Positions 17,381 to 25,900 are shown, counted from the first letter of the stretch. The stretch is 64,000 nt of DNA from Streptomyces sp. ISL-100 (GCF_018614615.1 NZ_JAGGOK010000007.1:1-64000), one strand, 5' to 3'. The notes: a model not told the origin generated them from the sequence alone. Numbers and translations are program-made.

Positions 17381-18733
17381 TCAACGGCTCTGCGGCGCAG
17401 CGTCGTGCCGATTCTTGTCAGGGCCCAAACTCTGCAGGCGGCTCGTGAGACGGCTCCTGAAAACACTGCGGGCAATGATGGGCGACACGTACGCGACAGC
17501 AGCCAAGACAACTGTCGCGAAGCTCCCTACACCGAGGGAGGTAATCACCAAAGCCAGCAAGCTGATCAGCAGCGCCCACAGGCCGGGGGAATGCAACGCC
17601 GGGTCCCACACAGGAAACGGTCGAATGGCGCGCAGTTCGCTTCCTTCCGGCAGTTGCTCGCTTGCGGGCACTAGCAATCCCTGCGGCAGATTGGAACCAT
17701 CAGCGGTTTCGACCCATCCCTGGACACAGCGTTGATCACTCAACACCAGCACCGCATAACCAACCGATGCCCCATACGGAAGTTTCTGAACCGGCGGCCT
17801 CCAGTAGAGGTTCGCTTGGGCGCCGGCAAGCAAACGACCCAGCGGCTCAGGTTCAATGACCTGGTCCAGGTACAGATCCAGGTGGCGGCCGTCGGCCAAC
17901 ACCAAACGCACACACGGCTTGAGCAGTTTCGTCGTGGAGCTCTTCGACGGACGTTCGTCGACCCGTACACCCACATGGTCAACGACCACAGAGAGAACGC
18001 GGACTCGTCCCGCCACGAGTGCACGCTTGATGGTGTTAGTAGGTCCGGGTCGCACGCTCCCCAGCAGATTGAGCACCCAACAAAAGGCAGCCCAGCCGAT
18101 GGCCGCGAACACCACCGAAGCCTCCGCCGGTCCTCCGGTCTCCGTCTCGAGGGAACCTCGATCATCATCGATCAGCGCACCCAGAGCGGATGAAGACGGG
18201 GCATAAAGGACCCAAACCTGGTCACCGACTCTCACCGGTGATTTCGAACTAAACCTGTTCTCGACAGTTCTGGATCCCTCGCCGAACGGCGCCGAGACTT
18301 GAACCTCGGTGGAGTAATGGCCTGACCTGTTGCTTTGAACCCACCTCGAAGCCAGGACCTTCTCAACTTCAACCGTGCGAATCGTGTGCCCGGCATCGAC
18401 GATCTCCCATGCTTGCGGTGAGGGAGTAAGTGCTGCACTGGCCACGAAGAACACAGGAATGATCCACACCCAGAGAACGAAGCCCAGCAGCCCATTACGC
18501 TGAGCCGGCCACCAGTACTTGCTGGTTCCCAGCCCATCCGAATCCGGATGAGGACCACGGCGAACAATGACCAAACATCCCCCAACACCAGCCAGGGCCA
18601 GAGAAAGTGAGATGGCCAGATCCCACCGCGGCAGCGGGACCGAGGGTTGAGCCCACACGCAGAAGACCGCGGCCACGGTTCCCAGACCGGCAATGCCCAA
18701 GCAGACTGCCAGAGCGCGAGACTTACCGCTCAT
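17381..18733 (-). CDS. DUF3592-like polytopic membrane protein, cassette C
   Basis: The 450-residue paralogue of the cassette B protein, overlapping the upstream gene by ATGA. Helices near 8-26, 38-57 and 85-105. The DUF3592-like part has IVDAGHTIRTVEVEKVLASRW and PVRVGDQVWVLYAPSSSALG. A helix near 205-220 precedes a soluble domain and two final helices (LWALLISLLALVITSLGV...). The protein ends in a basic tail. B and C copies share the same order of secreted protein and membrane protein, which argues that they function as a pair. Confidence 0.72.
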   Translation of the reverse strand: MSGKSRALAVCLGIAGLGTVAAVFCVWAQPSVPLPRWDLAISLSLALAGVGGCLVIVRRGPHPDSDGLGTSKYWWPAQRNGLLGFVLWVWIIPVFFVASAALTPSPQAWEIVDAGHTIRTVEVEKVLASRWVQSNRSGHYSTEVQVSAPFGEGSRTVENRFSSKSPVRVGDQVWVLYAPSSSALGALIDDDRGSLETETGGPAEASVVFAAIGWAAFCWVLNLLGSVRPGPTNTIKRALVAGRVRVLSVVVDHVGVRVDERPSKSSTTKLLKPCVRLVLADGRHLDLYLDQVIEPEPLGRLLAGAQANLYWRPPVQKLPYGASVGYAVLVLSDQRCVQGWVETADGSNLPQGLLVPASEQLPEGSELRAIRPFPVWDPALHSPGLWALLISLLALVITSLGVGSFATVVLAAVAYVSPIIARSVFRSRLTSRLQSLGPDKNRHDAAPQSR

Positions 18734-19884
18734 CCGAAGTCCTCCCGGATACTGCGCTGCTGGCGAGCAAACGGCGACTGCGGTTCAGTCTCCTTCTTCG
18801 GGCTCTCTTGCTCATCCGGACCAAGAACCTCTCCGCCTACTCCAGCGATGCCAGCACCAACCGCGCCAGCGGGCCCCTCGGCGCCCATGCTTGGAGTATC
18901 CGCGCTTGGCCTGGCGAACGGGTAATTGAAGTTGGGGTTGGCGGGACGGTCTATCATGTCCTGTCGATGGTGACCTATTCCACCTACGGTTGCCCCTCCC
19001 AGGAGACCGCCTCCGGCATTGACCAGACCGTTCTTAAGCCAATCCGGATCCTCATCGGTGGTTAGGGCGGTATGAGCGTCAACACCGACCCCGCCGGCAA
19101 CGTTGCCAGCGACGCCAGCCGCGATGTTCTCCCCCATATTCTTTTGGAACGCGGACGCGCCGATGTCATCCAACTTGGACGCGGCCTTGCTCGCCGCCCC
19201 AGCACCCACAGGAGTCCCAATCGCCGCCGCGAGGCCTCCCTGCCACACCGCCTCCTTGAGGTCAACGTCCCCGCCAGAAGCCACCGAGCCGAGTACGGTG
19301 CCTCCTGTGTTGCCGACCCAGTTGATGACGAAGCTCCCCCCCAGCTTTGTCAACTTCCCTGCCCGCTGGTACGCGCGGATAGCGGTGGCGATACGTTGGA
19401 GAAGCGCGCCCAGGCGTTGAGAGATCCGTATAGCCTGAGCTGCAAGCCGAGTCACATTTGCTGCTGCAGCGCCGGCTCCAACGCCAAGCGTCACGAATGA
19501 CAGGGCCACACCTACACCGATCGAAACACCAATCTCGATATAGATCGCATGGATCTCATCGTTGACTGTCTCGATCTCGTCGGCTACTTCATCAAGCTGT
19601 TTGGCAATGTCGTCATACTGTTCCGTTGCCTCTTCGACGGCCGCCTTGAACTCGCGCCAATGCTTCTTGAAAGCTTCAGCAGCGGGACCACGCCAAGTGT
19701 CCCCAACGGTGTCCTCGACGTTTGCATTCAAGGCTTTGAGGAGGCCCTCGGCACCAGAAACTTCGGATTTAAGCTGCCGCCACGCTTTGGCTGCCTGCCT
19801 TAGCTCATCCGGCCTGCCGCCAGGATTGACGAGTTCAATTCCGAGTTCGACAAGCTCCTCGGCTCCAGTCTCTTTCCCGCTCAT
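18730..19884 (-). CDS. WXG-type putative T7SS-secreted protein, cassette C, DFG-ending
   Basis: The 384-residue intact member. The N-terminal helical domain has the WXG-like turn (GDTWRGPAAEAFKKHWREF, about residues 63-82) and a coiled second helix (EQYDDIAKQLDEVADEIE). A hydrophobic segment (VGVALSFVTLGVGAGAAAAN, about 120-145) and a Gly/Ala-rich region with an AVWQGGLAAAIGTPVG motif follow, the last resembling pre-toxin linkers. A polar tail ends RSIREDFG. No toxin fold is visible at the C-terminus. It abuts the small gene upstream (TAATG) and overlaps the membrane protein downstream. T7SS export is inferred from the WXG domain and location. Confidence 0.75.
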   Translation of the reverse strand: MSGKETGAEELVELGIELVNPGGRPDELRQAAKAWRQLKSEVSGAEGLLKALNANVEDTVGDTWRGPAAEAFKKHWREFKAAVEEATEQYDDIAKQLDEVADEIETVNDEIHAIYIEIGVSIGVGVALSFVTLGVGAGAAAANVTRLAAQAIRISQRLGALLQRIATAIRAYQRAGKLTKLGGSFVINWVGNTGGTVLGSVASGGDVDLKEAVWQGGLAAAIGTPVGAGAASKAASKLDDIGASAFQKNMGENIAAGVAGNVAGGVGVDAHTALTTDEDPDWLKNGLVNAGGGLLGGATVGGIGHHRQDMIDRPANPNFNYPFARPSADTPSMGAEGPAGAVGAGIAGVGGEVLGPDEQESPKKETEPQSPFARQQRSIREDFG

Positions 19885-20219
19885 TACTTACCCCCGTCGC
19901 TCTTCTTCCCGAAAAGCGCTGCCACATCGTCGTCGTTCACTTCAGTGTTGCGATTGACCTTCCTCAAAGCATCGGCTATGGCGTCCAGATGTTCATGGAC
20001 AGCCTTCATAGCATCGGCGGCGCTCGTTGAGTACTCGATGTAGGCGGATCTAACATCGTCTGACTCTGTCAGGAAGCCGAAGCCGTCAGAAATGGCTTCT
20101 TCTCCCGTCTCATTCTTGAACTTCTTCAGGTAGGCGCGCAGGTCATACGCCTGCATCTCGAACTTGCGAGCCAGCTTTCTACCCGCATCGTCCGCGTAAA
20201 AGGGTGCGTCGTCAGCCAC
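19884..20219 (-). CDS. Small WXG100-like protein, cassette C
   Basis: Start set at GTG 20219 (MADDAPFYADDAGRKLARKF) with GAGG eight to nine bases upstream, the only start consistent with cassette B. The 111-residue protein is helical with DGFG at its middle and ends ALFGKKSDGGK. It shares most of its sequence with the cassette B copy. The gene lies 203 bases downstream of the mycosin and its last base is shared with the next start. A co-secreted partner or chaperone role is inferred from family-like size and position. Confidence 0.7.
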   Translation of the reverse strand: MADDAPFYADDAGRKLARKFEMQAYDLRAYLKKFKNETGEEAISDGFGFLTESDDVRSAYIEYSTSAADAMKAVHEHLDAIADALRKVNRNTEVNDDDVAALFGKKSDGGK

Positions 20220-20422
20220 TTGCCAAGGCCTCATTCCATATCGGTTGCGCACGTGTGTGGGGGGAAACGCATGTCCCGGCTAGCTATTAGCCCTGGCATA
20301 AAGGAGGGTTAGGCATGGAGGTTAGACAGCCGGAGCCGGCTGCGATCGGCTCTGGTGGAGGTGATGTCCGTGACCTGGCCGGACCTCCCACCAGGAGATC
20401 GGTCTGCCAGGCCGCGTTTCAC

Positions 20423-21754
20423 CTACTGGCCGTGGGGAGGGGGCTGTTGGCCGTAAGGGCTCGAGGTCTGCGCTTGTCCCGGTGCCGCAGTGGTGTGCGG
20501 CTGCTGGGCCGCCGGGTACGGGGGCTGGTTCGGGTAACCCATGCCCTGAGGGTAAGTTCCACCGGGGCCGCCGCTACCTCGGTTGCTGCGACTGCGGATT
20601 AGCGCGAAGACGATGCCACCGATGACTACTACGGCTGCGATACCGGCGATGACCAGGATGCCGCCGGAAGAGGTCTTCTTCCTTTTCTTGGCCTGGCTCG
20701 TCGTGCTGTCGTCGCTCTCGGAAGCGCTGCCAGCCTTCGAGGACGTGGACGAAGGGGCCTTGGCCAGAGGGCCCTCCTTGGGGCCCTTGGGGATGTTCAT
20801 TGTGAGCGCCTGGTAGGGACGGAGGATGCCGTAGCCAAACTCCTCGTCAGGCACCTTCTTGACGTCATGCTTCAGGAGTGTCGCCGACTTGATCAGACGA
20901 TTAATGACCTGCCCTGCTGTGAGATCGGGATACTTGGAGCGCACTAGGGCGGCGGTGGCTGAGACAAACGCTGTCGAGTCCGAGGTGCCGGCCGTTTCTG
21001 CATAACCGCCGGAGCGTGTGGGATCGGCGGTTAGATTTTTCTCCCCCGGGGCAGTCAGCGTCATCCCCTTCCCGAAGTTGGACTTATCCCAAAAATCTAG
21101 CGATCGGTCGACAGCGCCTACGGCAACCACTCCAGGCAATGCGGCGGGGGTGCTCACCTTCGCTTCCCCGTCATTACCTGCACCGGCTACAACCACGACA
21201 TCGCGCTCCTGTGCATACGCAATCGCTTTTGCCGCATCGGTCCCTGGATAGGCATGCTCATCAATGAACGAAAGGTTTATGACCGACGCCCCCTGGTCTA
21301 CCGCATAACGAATCCCAGCCGCCCAGCGACGTTCATCGATTACATCTCCCTTGCCTGTGCGCATAACCCGCACTGGCAAGATCTTTGCCTTAGGCGCAAG
21401 GCCCATCACGCCAGCGGAATTATTCTCCCCATGGCCGTGACCAGCAATAAGGCTCGCCATCCCCGTACCGTGCCCACCCTCGTCACTATGAGGGTCTTCA
21501 TCGCCAGTGAAGTCCTTGCCCGCCAATACTTGCCCAGTCACGTCAGGATGACTAGCGTCCACTCCTGTGTCGACGACAGCAACAGTGACACCCTGCCCTT
21601 GAGATTCGGCCCAGACCTTCTCTGAACTGAACACGCCCAACGTCCACTGCTGGTCACGAATGTAATCCGCTGAGGCCACGGGGGCCGAAGTGAGGAGCAA
21701 GGCTCCTGTCAGCGCCACGACTCCTGCCGTGGACCAGACTCGCTTGACACCCAT
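20423..21754 (-). CDS. Mycosin-like membrane-anchored subtilase, cassette C
   Basis: Intact S8 protease of about 443 residues from ATG 21754 (GGAG six bases upstream; ATG 21772 also possible). Signal peptide ends PVASA. Catalytic residues sit in VAVVDTGVDASHPD (Asp), GGHGTGMASLIAGHG (His), GAGNDG (Asn) and AGTSDSTAFVSATAAL (Ser). A Ser/Lys linker precedes the membrane helix (GILVIAGIAAVVVIGGIVFA) and a cytoplasmic Pro/Gln/Tyr-rich tail (YPNQPPYPAAQQPH). It differs from the core MycP at 23.9-25.1 kb, which lacks such a tail. Likely processes or regulates the cassette's own exported proteins; this is inference. Confidence 0.88.
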   Translation of the reverse strand: MGVKRVWSTAGVVALTGALLLTSAPVASADYIRDQQWTLGVFSSEKVWAESQGQGVTVAVVDTGVDASHPDVTGQVLAGKDFTGDEDPHSDEGGHGTGMASLIAGHGHGENNSAGVMGLAPKAKILPVRVMRTGKGDVIDERRWAAGIRYAVDQGASVINLSFIDEHAYPGTDAAKAIAYAQERDVVVVAGAGNDGEAKVSTPAALPGVVAVGAVDRSLDFWDKSNFGKGMTLTAPGEKNLTADPTRSGGYAETAGTSDSTAFVSATAALVRSKYPDLTAGQVINRLIKSATLLKHDVKKVPDEEFGYGILRPYQALTMNIPKGPKEGPLAKAPSSTSSKAGSASESDDSTTSQAKKRKKTSSGGILVIAGIAAVVVIGGIVFALIRSRSNRGSGGPGGTYPQGMGYPNQPPYPAAQQPHTTAAPGQAQTSSPYGQQPPPHGQ

Positions 21755-21805
21755 TCCTTGCTCCTCACTCAACTACGACTGGTTACGCCAGCCTTCATAC
21801 ACGCA

Positions 21806-21830
21806 AGCCGCACGGACGTTCCGTGCGGCT
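21806..21830 (-). terminator. Hairpin between PPE-like gene and mycosin, cassette C
   Basis: Perfect 11-bp stem AGCCGCACGGA / TCCGTGCGGCT with loop CGT, 14 bases after the PPE-like stop. Same sequence family and position as the hairpin at 16407-16435; the equivalent place in cassette A (about 6675-6700) keeps only the right arm. Confidence 0.6.
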
Positions 21831-21843
21831 CACTCGTGTGTGC

Positions 21844-23403
21844 CTACTCGATGTTGCGCGGCACGTTCCGGTTGCGGTCCTCTTCCGAGATCCAGGTCTC
21901 TTCGTCCTCGACAAGGTAGTCGGGACGGTCGCCCCGCTCATTCTCGTCTCCTTGGCGACGACCATTGCGGCCGCCCATGCCTCCAGCCATGCCACCCGGC
22001 ATGCCGCCGCGCTGGGTTCCGCCACGGCTACCGTGCAGGCCCGCGCCGCCGCCGGCGCCCGCGCCGGCAATGCCCTTGGCCGCGCCGACTACGCCGCCAC
22101 GAGCCTTGGCGAGGGCTCCACGGCCACCAGCACCGGCGCCTGCACGGCCGGCCGCGCCAGCTCCGGCGCCACCGCCCATGCCGCCCATGCCGGGTCGGCC
22201 TCCGACGCGGCCCGTGCCTCCGGCGCCACTCGGGACGCCAACTCGACCGCCACGGCCACTAACGGGGCTGATCCCGCCGCGACCACCGGCCGGGCGGATA
22301 CCACCTTGCGAGCCGCCGGGGGCGATAAGGCCTGGGCCTGTGCTGCCACCTCCACCGCCGCCGCCACCGCCACTGACGGGACCCGGGCTAAGGCCAGGTC
22401 CAGTCAGGCCGGGCTTGATGCTGTCCACGTTGGTGCCGGTCGAGGGCGGGAGCTGTGCACCTCCCGTGATTCCCTTAGCGCGGGGAATCTGGGGAGCTGT
22501 GCCAATCTTGCTGGTGCTGCCAGCGCTCCACGGCTTTGGAGCTGCACCCGCCGCACCTGGTCCACTTCCCGAAGGAGTTGGCATGGTGATGGGGGGAGGC
22601 ATCGTCACATCGTTGCTTGGCGGCTTGAAGGGGTCCTTCGGGTCGTTGACGGACCCACTCCTCAGGTTCTTGGAATAGACCTGGTAGTTGGCTGCCAACT
22701 CCTCCATCACAGCAACGCCCTGCAGCTGCGCCTCCTTGCCCGCTGAGAGCATTTCCTCGTTCGCCTTCGCTGCAGCCTTGGCGTCGACGCCCTTCTTGAC
22801 GTCTTCGTCCAGCAGGGTCGTGTCCCTGCCCCCGGTGTCCCCCATCCTGTTACAGAAGCTGTCCCAGCCCGAGGGAACCTTGACGTCCCTCATCTTCTCC
22901 TTCGCCTTGCGCAAGTCCTTCTGCACTGCATCCAGCTGCGTCGCGGTGAGGTTGGCATGGCTGGCACCATTCCTGATGTCCTGGCCAATCTGAGCCGCCC
23001 TCCTCTGGAACGCCCGGGCCGCGTCGCCCTCCCAGTGCTCCATGACGTTATCGACAGCCGACTGCATCATGCCGGCCACGCTGTCCTTGGCCGAGACCGC
23101 GTCAACACCGCCTCTGGCGCCGTCACCATCTCCGCCGGAGAGGATGTTGTGGACCTGCTTCCAGCTCAGGCTGGCTTCAAGGATGGAGTCCGGGTCCGAG
23201 TCAAGGATCATCCGACGCAGCTCAGGAATACCTTCTTCCATGAAATTCGTCTTGAACTTGCTCCGGTCATACCCCCTACCGCCATTTTCGTGCTCTTCGA
23301 GCTTCTCGTCGTGTTCGTCCTTCAGACGCTTCTCTGTCGCCTTCTGCTGCGCTTCTTGCTGCGCAGGCGTGGGCGGTGGCATGACGATGCCCATCTCGAT
23401 CAT
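21844..23403 (-). CDS. PPE-like / WXG-domain protein with long Gly/Pro-rich C-terminus
   Basis: The 519-residue protein has a charged N-terminus (about 1-60) and a helical WXG-type domain (about 70-250) with MEHWEGDAARAFQRRAAQIG. A Pro-rich then Gly-rich low-complexity region (about 265-470, with runs of nine glycines) follows. An acidic end has EERPDY-like sequence (RGDRPDYLVEDEETWISEED) and finishes NRNVPRNIE. It lies 35 bases after a small helical gene, as PE/PPE or Esx pairs do. It is the only complete copy: its tail occurs twice more, at 6.7 and 16.4 kb. Possibly a surface-exposed T7SS substrate; role unknown. Confidence 0.75.
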   Translation of the reverse strand: MIEMGIVMPPPTPAQQEAQQKATEKRLKDEHDEKLEEHENGGRGYDRSKFKTNFMEEGIPELRRMILDSDPDSILEASLSWKQVHNILSGGDGDGARGGVDAVSAKDSVAGMMQSAVDNVMEHWEGDAARAFQRRAAQIGQDIRNGASHANLTATQLDAVQKDLRKAKEKMRDVKVPSGWDSFCNRMGDTGGRDTTLLDEDVKKGVDAKAAAKANEEMLSAGKEAQLQGVAVMEELAANYQVYSKNLRSGSVNDPKDPFKPPSNDVTMPPPITMPTPSGSGPGAAGAAPKPWSAGSTSKIGTAPQIPRAKGITGGAQLPPSTGTNVDSIKPGLTGPGLSPGPVSGGGGGGGGGSTGPGLIAPGGSQGGIRPAGGRGGISPVSGRGGRVGVPSGAGGTGRVGGRPGMGGMGGGAGAGAAGRAGAGAGGRGALAKARGGVVGAAKGIAGAGAGGGAGLHGSRGGTQRGGMPGGMAGGMGGRNGRRQGDENERGDRPDYLVEDEETWISEEDRNRNVPRNIE

Positions 23404-23438
23404 CCCCTCCGTCAGTGACCGGTGTGCCTGAAATTAAG

Positions 23439-23789
23439 TTACGCGCCGAGGTCGTTGTTCTTGGCGGGACCCGAGCCGCCGCCCATGCCGTGCTTATTGG
23501 CATGCTCCTGCTCGTTGTACTTGTCCCGGACCTTCGAGGCGCTCTTCCCGAAGTCGTCGATCAGGCCGTGCAGCCCCTTGACCATGCCCTCGATCTTGGT
23601 CTTCATCTGCTCGTGGGCCAGAAAGAGGTCGTTCGATTCCTTGAATTTTTCGTTGCCGAACGCACTGCTCGGGACGTTTGTCGAGTACTGCACCTTGCCG
23701 CCGGCCTTGTCCATGTCGTCGAGAAGCGCCCAGAGCTTCCGGATGACCTCATCCAGAGCGCTCAAGTCCACCCGCATTCCGTCACTCAT
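23439..23789 (-). CDS. Small helical WXG100-like protein (partner of the PPE-like protein)
   Basis: The 116-residue protein starts MSDGMRVDLSALDEVIRKLW and is built of two long helices separated by a turn at VPSSAFGNEKFKES, where a WXG motif would normally be. The second helix has MKTKIEGMVKGLHGLIDDFG. It ends in a Gly-rich tail. It lies first in cassette C, 62 bases downstream of the core mycP gene. Pairing with the PPE-like protein is inferred from adjacency. Confidence 0.7.
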   Translation of the reverse strand: MSDGMRVDLSALDEVIRKLWALLDDMDKAGGKVQYSTNVPSSAFGNEKFKESNDLFLAHEQMKTKIEGMVKGLHGLIDDFGKSASKVRDKYNEQEHANKHGMGGGSGPAKNNDLGA

Positions 23790-23851
23790 ACCCCGTGTCC
23801 TCTCCCCTGTTTTCTAATTTCCAGCGCCTGCTCGCGCTCAAGTGCCCTGAA

Positions 23852-25123
23852 CTACCTTGACTGTCCAGCCCGCTTGCTCTGCCAGTCCCGTACCGCCACG
23901 CCGCTGCCCCCCACCAAAAGAACCAGCAGCATGCCCGCCCCCACCACGTACATCGCGATCCGGCTTTCCTGTTCCGCTTCTGTTTCGCCCATCGTTACCG
24001 CCATGGGGATGACCGCGCCTGAGCCCGGTGCCACCTTTGGGTCTTCTTTGGGACGGGTGCCGGGGGTGGAGTCGTCCGAGAGGGCGGCTACTGGGTCTAC
24101 TACGCCCCAGCCCAGGTAGCGGTTCGGGCCGCGGCCGGGGCGGTTGGCGGATTCCTGGATGCGGGTGGTGATCTGGGCCGCCGACCAGTCCGGGTGCTTT
24201 TCCTTCAGCAGCGCCGCTACGCCCGCCACGTACGGCGCCGCGAAGCTCGTGCCGTCCGCCGCGCACTGGCCGCCCTTCGGAACGGTCGAGACCATGCCGA
24301 CGCCGGGGGCCGCCACGTCCACGAAGTCGCCCGCCTGCGAGAAGAAGGCTCGCTCGTCGTTACGGTCCGAGGCCGCCACCGCCAGGACCCCTGGGTACGA
24401 CGCGGGGTACGTGTTCGCGGACTTGCCGTTGGCGCCGTCGTTGCCGGATGCCGCGACGATCAGGGCGCCCTTCTCCACGGCCGACGCCACGGCGTTTCGC
24501 AGCTCCGGGTTGTCCTGCTTCTTCGCCGTGTCCGAGGAGATGTTGATGATGTCCGCGCCCTTGGCGACCGCGTCACGGATCGCCGCTGACATGGTCCTCG
24601 AGTTGCCCTGCTTCTCCTCCCCGCCCGTGTAGCGCAGAGAAAGGATCTTGGCTTCCGGGGCTATGCCCGCGAAGCCGGTGTCCGGGATCACGCGGGCCGC
24701 GATGATGCCCGCGACCCGGGTGCCGTGGCCCTCGAGGTCATCCGTGCCGTCGCCCTTGCCGACGTAGTTCTTGCCGCCCGCGGCCATTGCGCCGCGCAGT
24801 TGGGGATTCGAGTCGTCTACGCCGGTGTCGATCACGGCGACCGTGACGTTCTTGCCCTTCGCCTGCGCGCGCAGTTGGTCCAGGAGTACGCGCTGGAGCG
24901 ACCACGGCGTGGACTTTATGATTTCGCCGCCGAACGTGCACTCGGAGCTCGAGGACAGTCCGAAGGACGGAGTGTCGGAGCCGGCGAGGCGCGTCGGAGT
25001 GGCGGCGGCCGTCGGCGGGGCGGTCGTGAGACACACCCCGGTGACCGCGAGTACGCCAAATGCCCGCTGCAGTGCGCGGGTTCCACTCGTGCGCGTGCGC
25101 GGACGGGGTGTCAGGACCCCCAT
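23852..25123 (-). CDS. mycP: Mycosin MycP, ESX core serine protease
   Basis: Start at ATG 25123 (MGVLTPRPRT) with GGGAG seven bases upstream; 423 residues. Signal peptide or N-terminal helix (FGVLAVTGVCLTTAPPTAAA), an N-terminal extension with a Cys (SSECTFGGE) that may pair with the Cys in GGQCAADGTS, then the subtilase domain. Its catalytic residues are Asp (VAVIDTGVDDSNPQL), His (LEGHGTRVAGIIAA), Asn (AASGNDGANG) and Ser (DGTSFAAPYVAGVAALL). It ends in a membrane helix (IAMYVVGAGMLLVLLVGGSG) and a short basic tail. Unlike the cassette mycosins it keeps the canonical Pro after the Ser. MycP stabilises the ESX complex and cleaves substrates in mycobacteria. Confidence 0.9.
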   Translation of the reverse strand: MGVLTPRPRTRTSGTRALQRAFGVLAVTGVCLTTAPPTAAATPTRLAGSDTPSFGLSSSSECTFGGEIIKSTPWSLQRVLLDQLRAQAKGKNVTVAVIDTGVDDSNPQLRGAMAAGGKNYVGKGDGTDDLEGHGTRVAGIIAARVIPDTGFAGIAPEAKILSLRYTGGEEKQGNSRTMSAAIRDAVAKGADIINISSDTAKKQDNPELRNAVASAVEKGALIVAASGNDGANGKSANTYPASYPGVLAVAASDRNDERAFFSQAGDFVDVAAPGVGMVSTVPKGGQCAADGTSFAAPYVAGVAALLKEKHPDWSAAQITTRIQESANRPGRGPNRYLGWGVVDPVAALSDDSTPGTRPKEDPKVAPGSGAVIPMAVTMGETEAEQESRIAMYVVGAGMLLVLLVGGSGVAVRDWQSKRAGQSR

Positions 25124-25195
25124 GTTCAGGCTCCCCAGGCTTCTTTGCTTCGATGATGAAGCTCTAGCTGCTCTAGCTGTTGTGCGGAAGTGGGT

Positions 25196-25229
25196 CGGCC
25201 CAGCGGACGCCATGGCGTCGGCCGGGCCG
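25196..25229. terminator. GC-rich hairpin between the WXG100 pair and mycP
   Basis: A 14-base palindrome GACGCCATGGCGTC flanked by complementary CGGCCC and GGGCCG arms, in the 134-base spacer downstream of the second WXG100 gene. It could reduce read-through from the abundant Esx transcript into mycP. Confidence 0.45.
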
Positions 25230-25257
25230 GCCCATCTCGTCTTCACCTCGGGTTGGT

Positions 25258-25542
25258 TCAGCCCCAGGTGTTGGCGTTGCTCTTCTCAGTGGCCTGGTAG
25301 TTCTCGGCCGAGTTCTGCAGCGCCGCGGCGATCTTCATCAGAGTCGCGTGCAGTGCGGCCGCGGTCTTGTCCCAGTCGCGCTGCTTGCGCTGGTAACCCT
25401 CCTGCGCCTCACCTTCCCAGGTGGTGGCGACGCGCCGGACAGCGGCCTCGACGTCATCGAGCTGCTGCTTGATGCGGCCGGCGGTGTTCTTCACGTCCGT
25501 GGACGCGTTGGTGATGGTGGCGTAATTGACGAGGATCGACAT
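25258..25542 (-). CDS. WXG100 protein, EsxA/EsxB-type, second of pair
   Basis: The 94-residue canonical WXG100 protein (MSILVNYATITNASTDVKNT...) has the turn ATTWEGEAQEGYQRKQRDWD at residues 40-59 between two amphipathic helices. It ends TEKSNANTWG. It follows the other WXG100 gene by 46 bases. In S. coelicolor an EsxA/EsxB heterodimer encoded in this chromosomal neighbourhood is secreted by the T7SS and needed for normal sporulation (published). Which of the two names applies cannot be settled from sequence alone. Confidence 0.92.
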   Translation of the reverse strand: MSILVNYATITNASTDVKNTAGRIKQQLDDVEAAVRRVATTWEGEAQEGYQRKQRDWDKTAAALHATLMKIAAALQNSAENYQATEKSNANTWG

Positions 25543-25588
25543 CGTCGCTTCCTTTCAGGAAGAGGAATGTGGGAAGTGTGAGAGCGGA

Positions 25589-25900
25589 TCAGCCGAAGTC
25601 GGACATGATCTTGCTGACTTCAGCGTTCTGCTGCTCTTCCGACGCGGTGTAGTTGCTCCGCGTGGAGTCCACGGCTTCCTTGATGTCGTTGAGGATGTCG
25701 CTCATCTTCTTGGCGTCCTCGTTCCACCGGTTCTGGAGCTCGTGGTACGACTTGGCCGCCTGGCCCTGCCAGCCACCCGCGACCTGGTCGATCACTCCGC
25801 TGAGACGGCGGATCTCGCCCTGGATCTGACCATTCACCGTGGTGATCTGGCCCGAGAGCCTGGTCAGCTCATCTTCTGTTACCCGAAACTGCCCGGCCAT
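25589..25900 (-). CDS. WXG100 protein, EsxA/EsxB-type, first of pair, DFG-ending
   Basis: The 103-residue canonical WXG100 protein begins MAGQFRVTEDELTRLSGQIT. Its turn is VAGGWQGQAAKSYHELQNRW (about 42-61), and a second helix continues to NAEVSKIMSDFG. Its last residues SDFG match the ends of the larger proteins in the cassettes. It is the first gene of the esx pair, with eccB starting 205 bases upstream of its start on the same strand. Forms an antiparallel helical heterodimer with its neighbour in this family. Confidence 0.92.
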   Translation of the reverse strand: MAGQFRVTEDELTRLSGQITTVNGQIQGEIRRLSGVIDQVAGGWQGQAAKSYHELQNRWNEDAKKMSDILNDIKEAVDSTRSNYTASEEQQNAEVSKIMSDFG

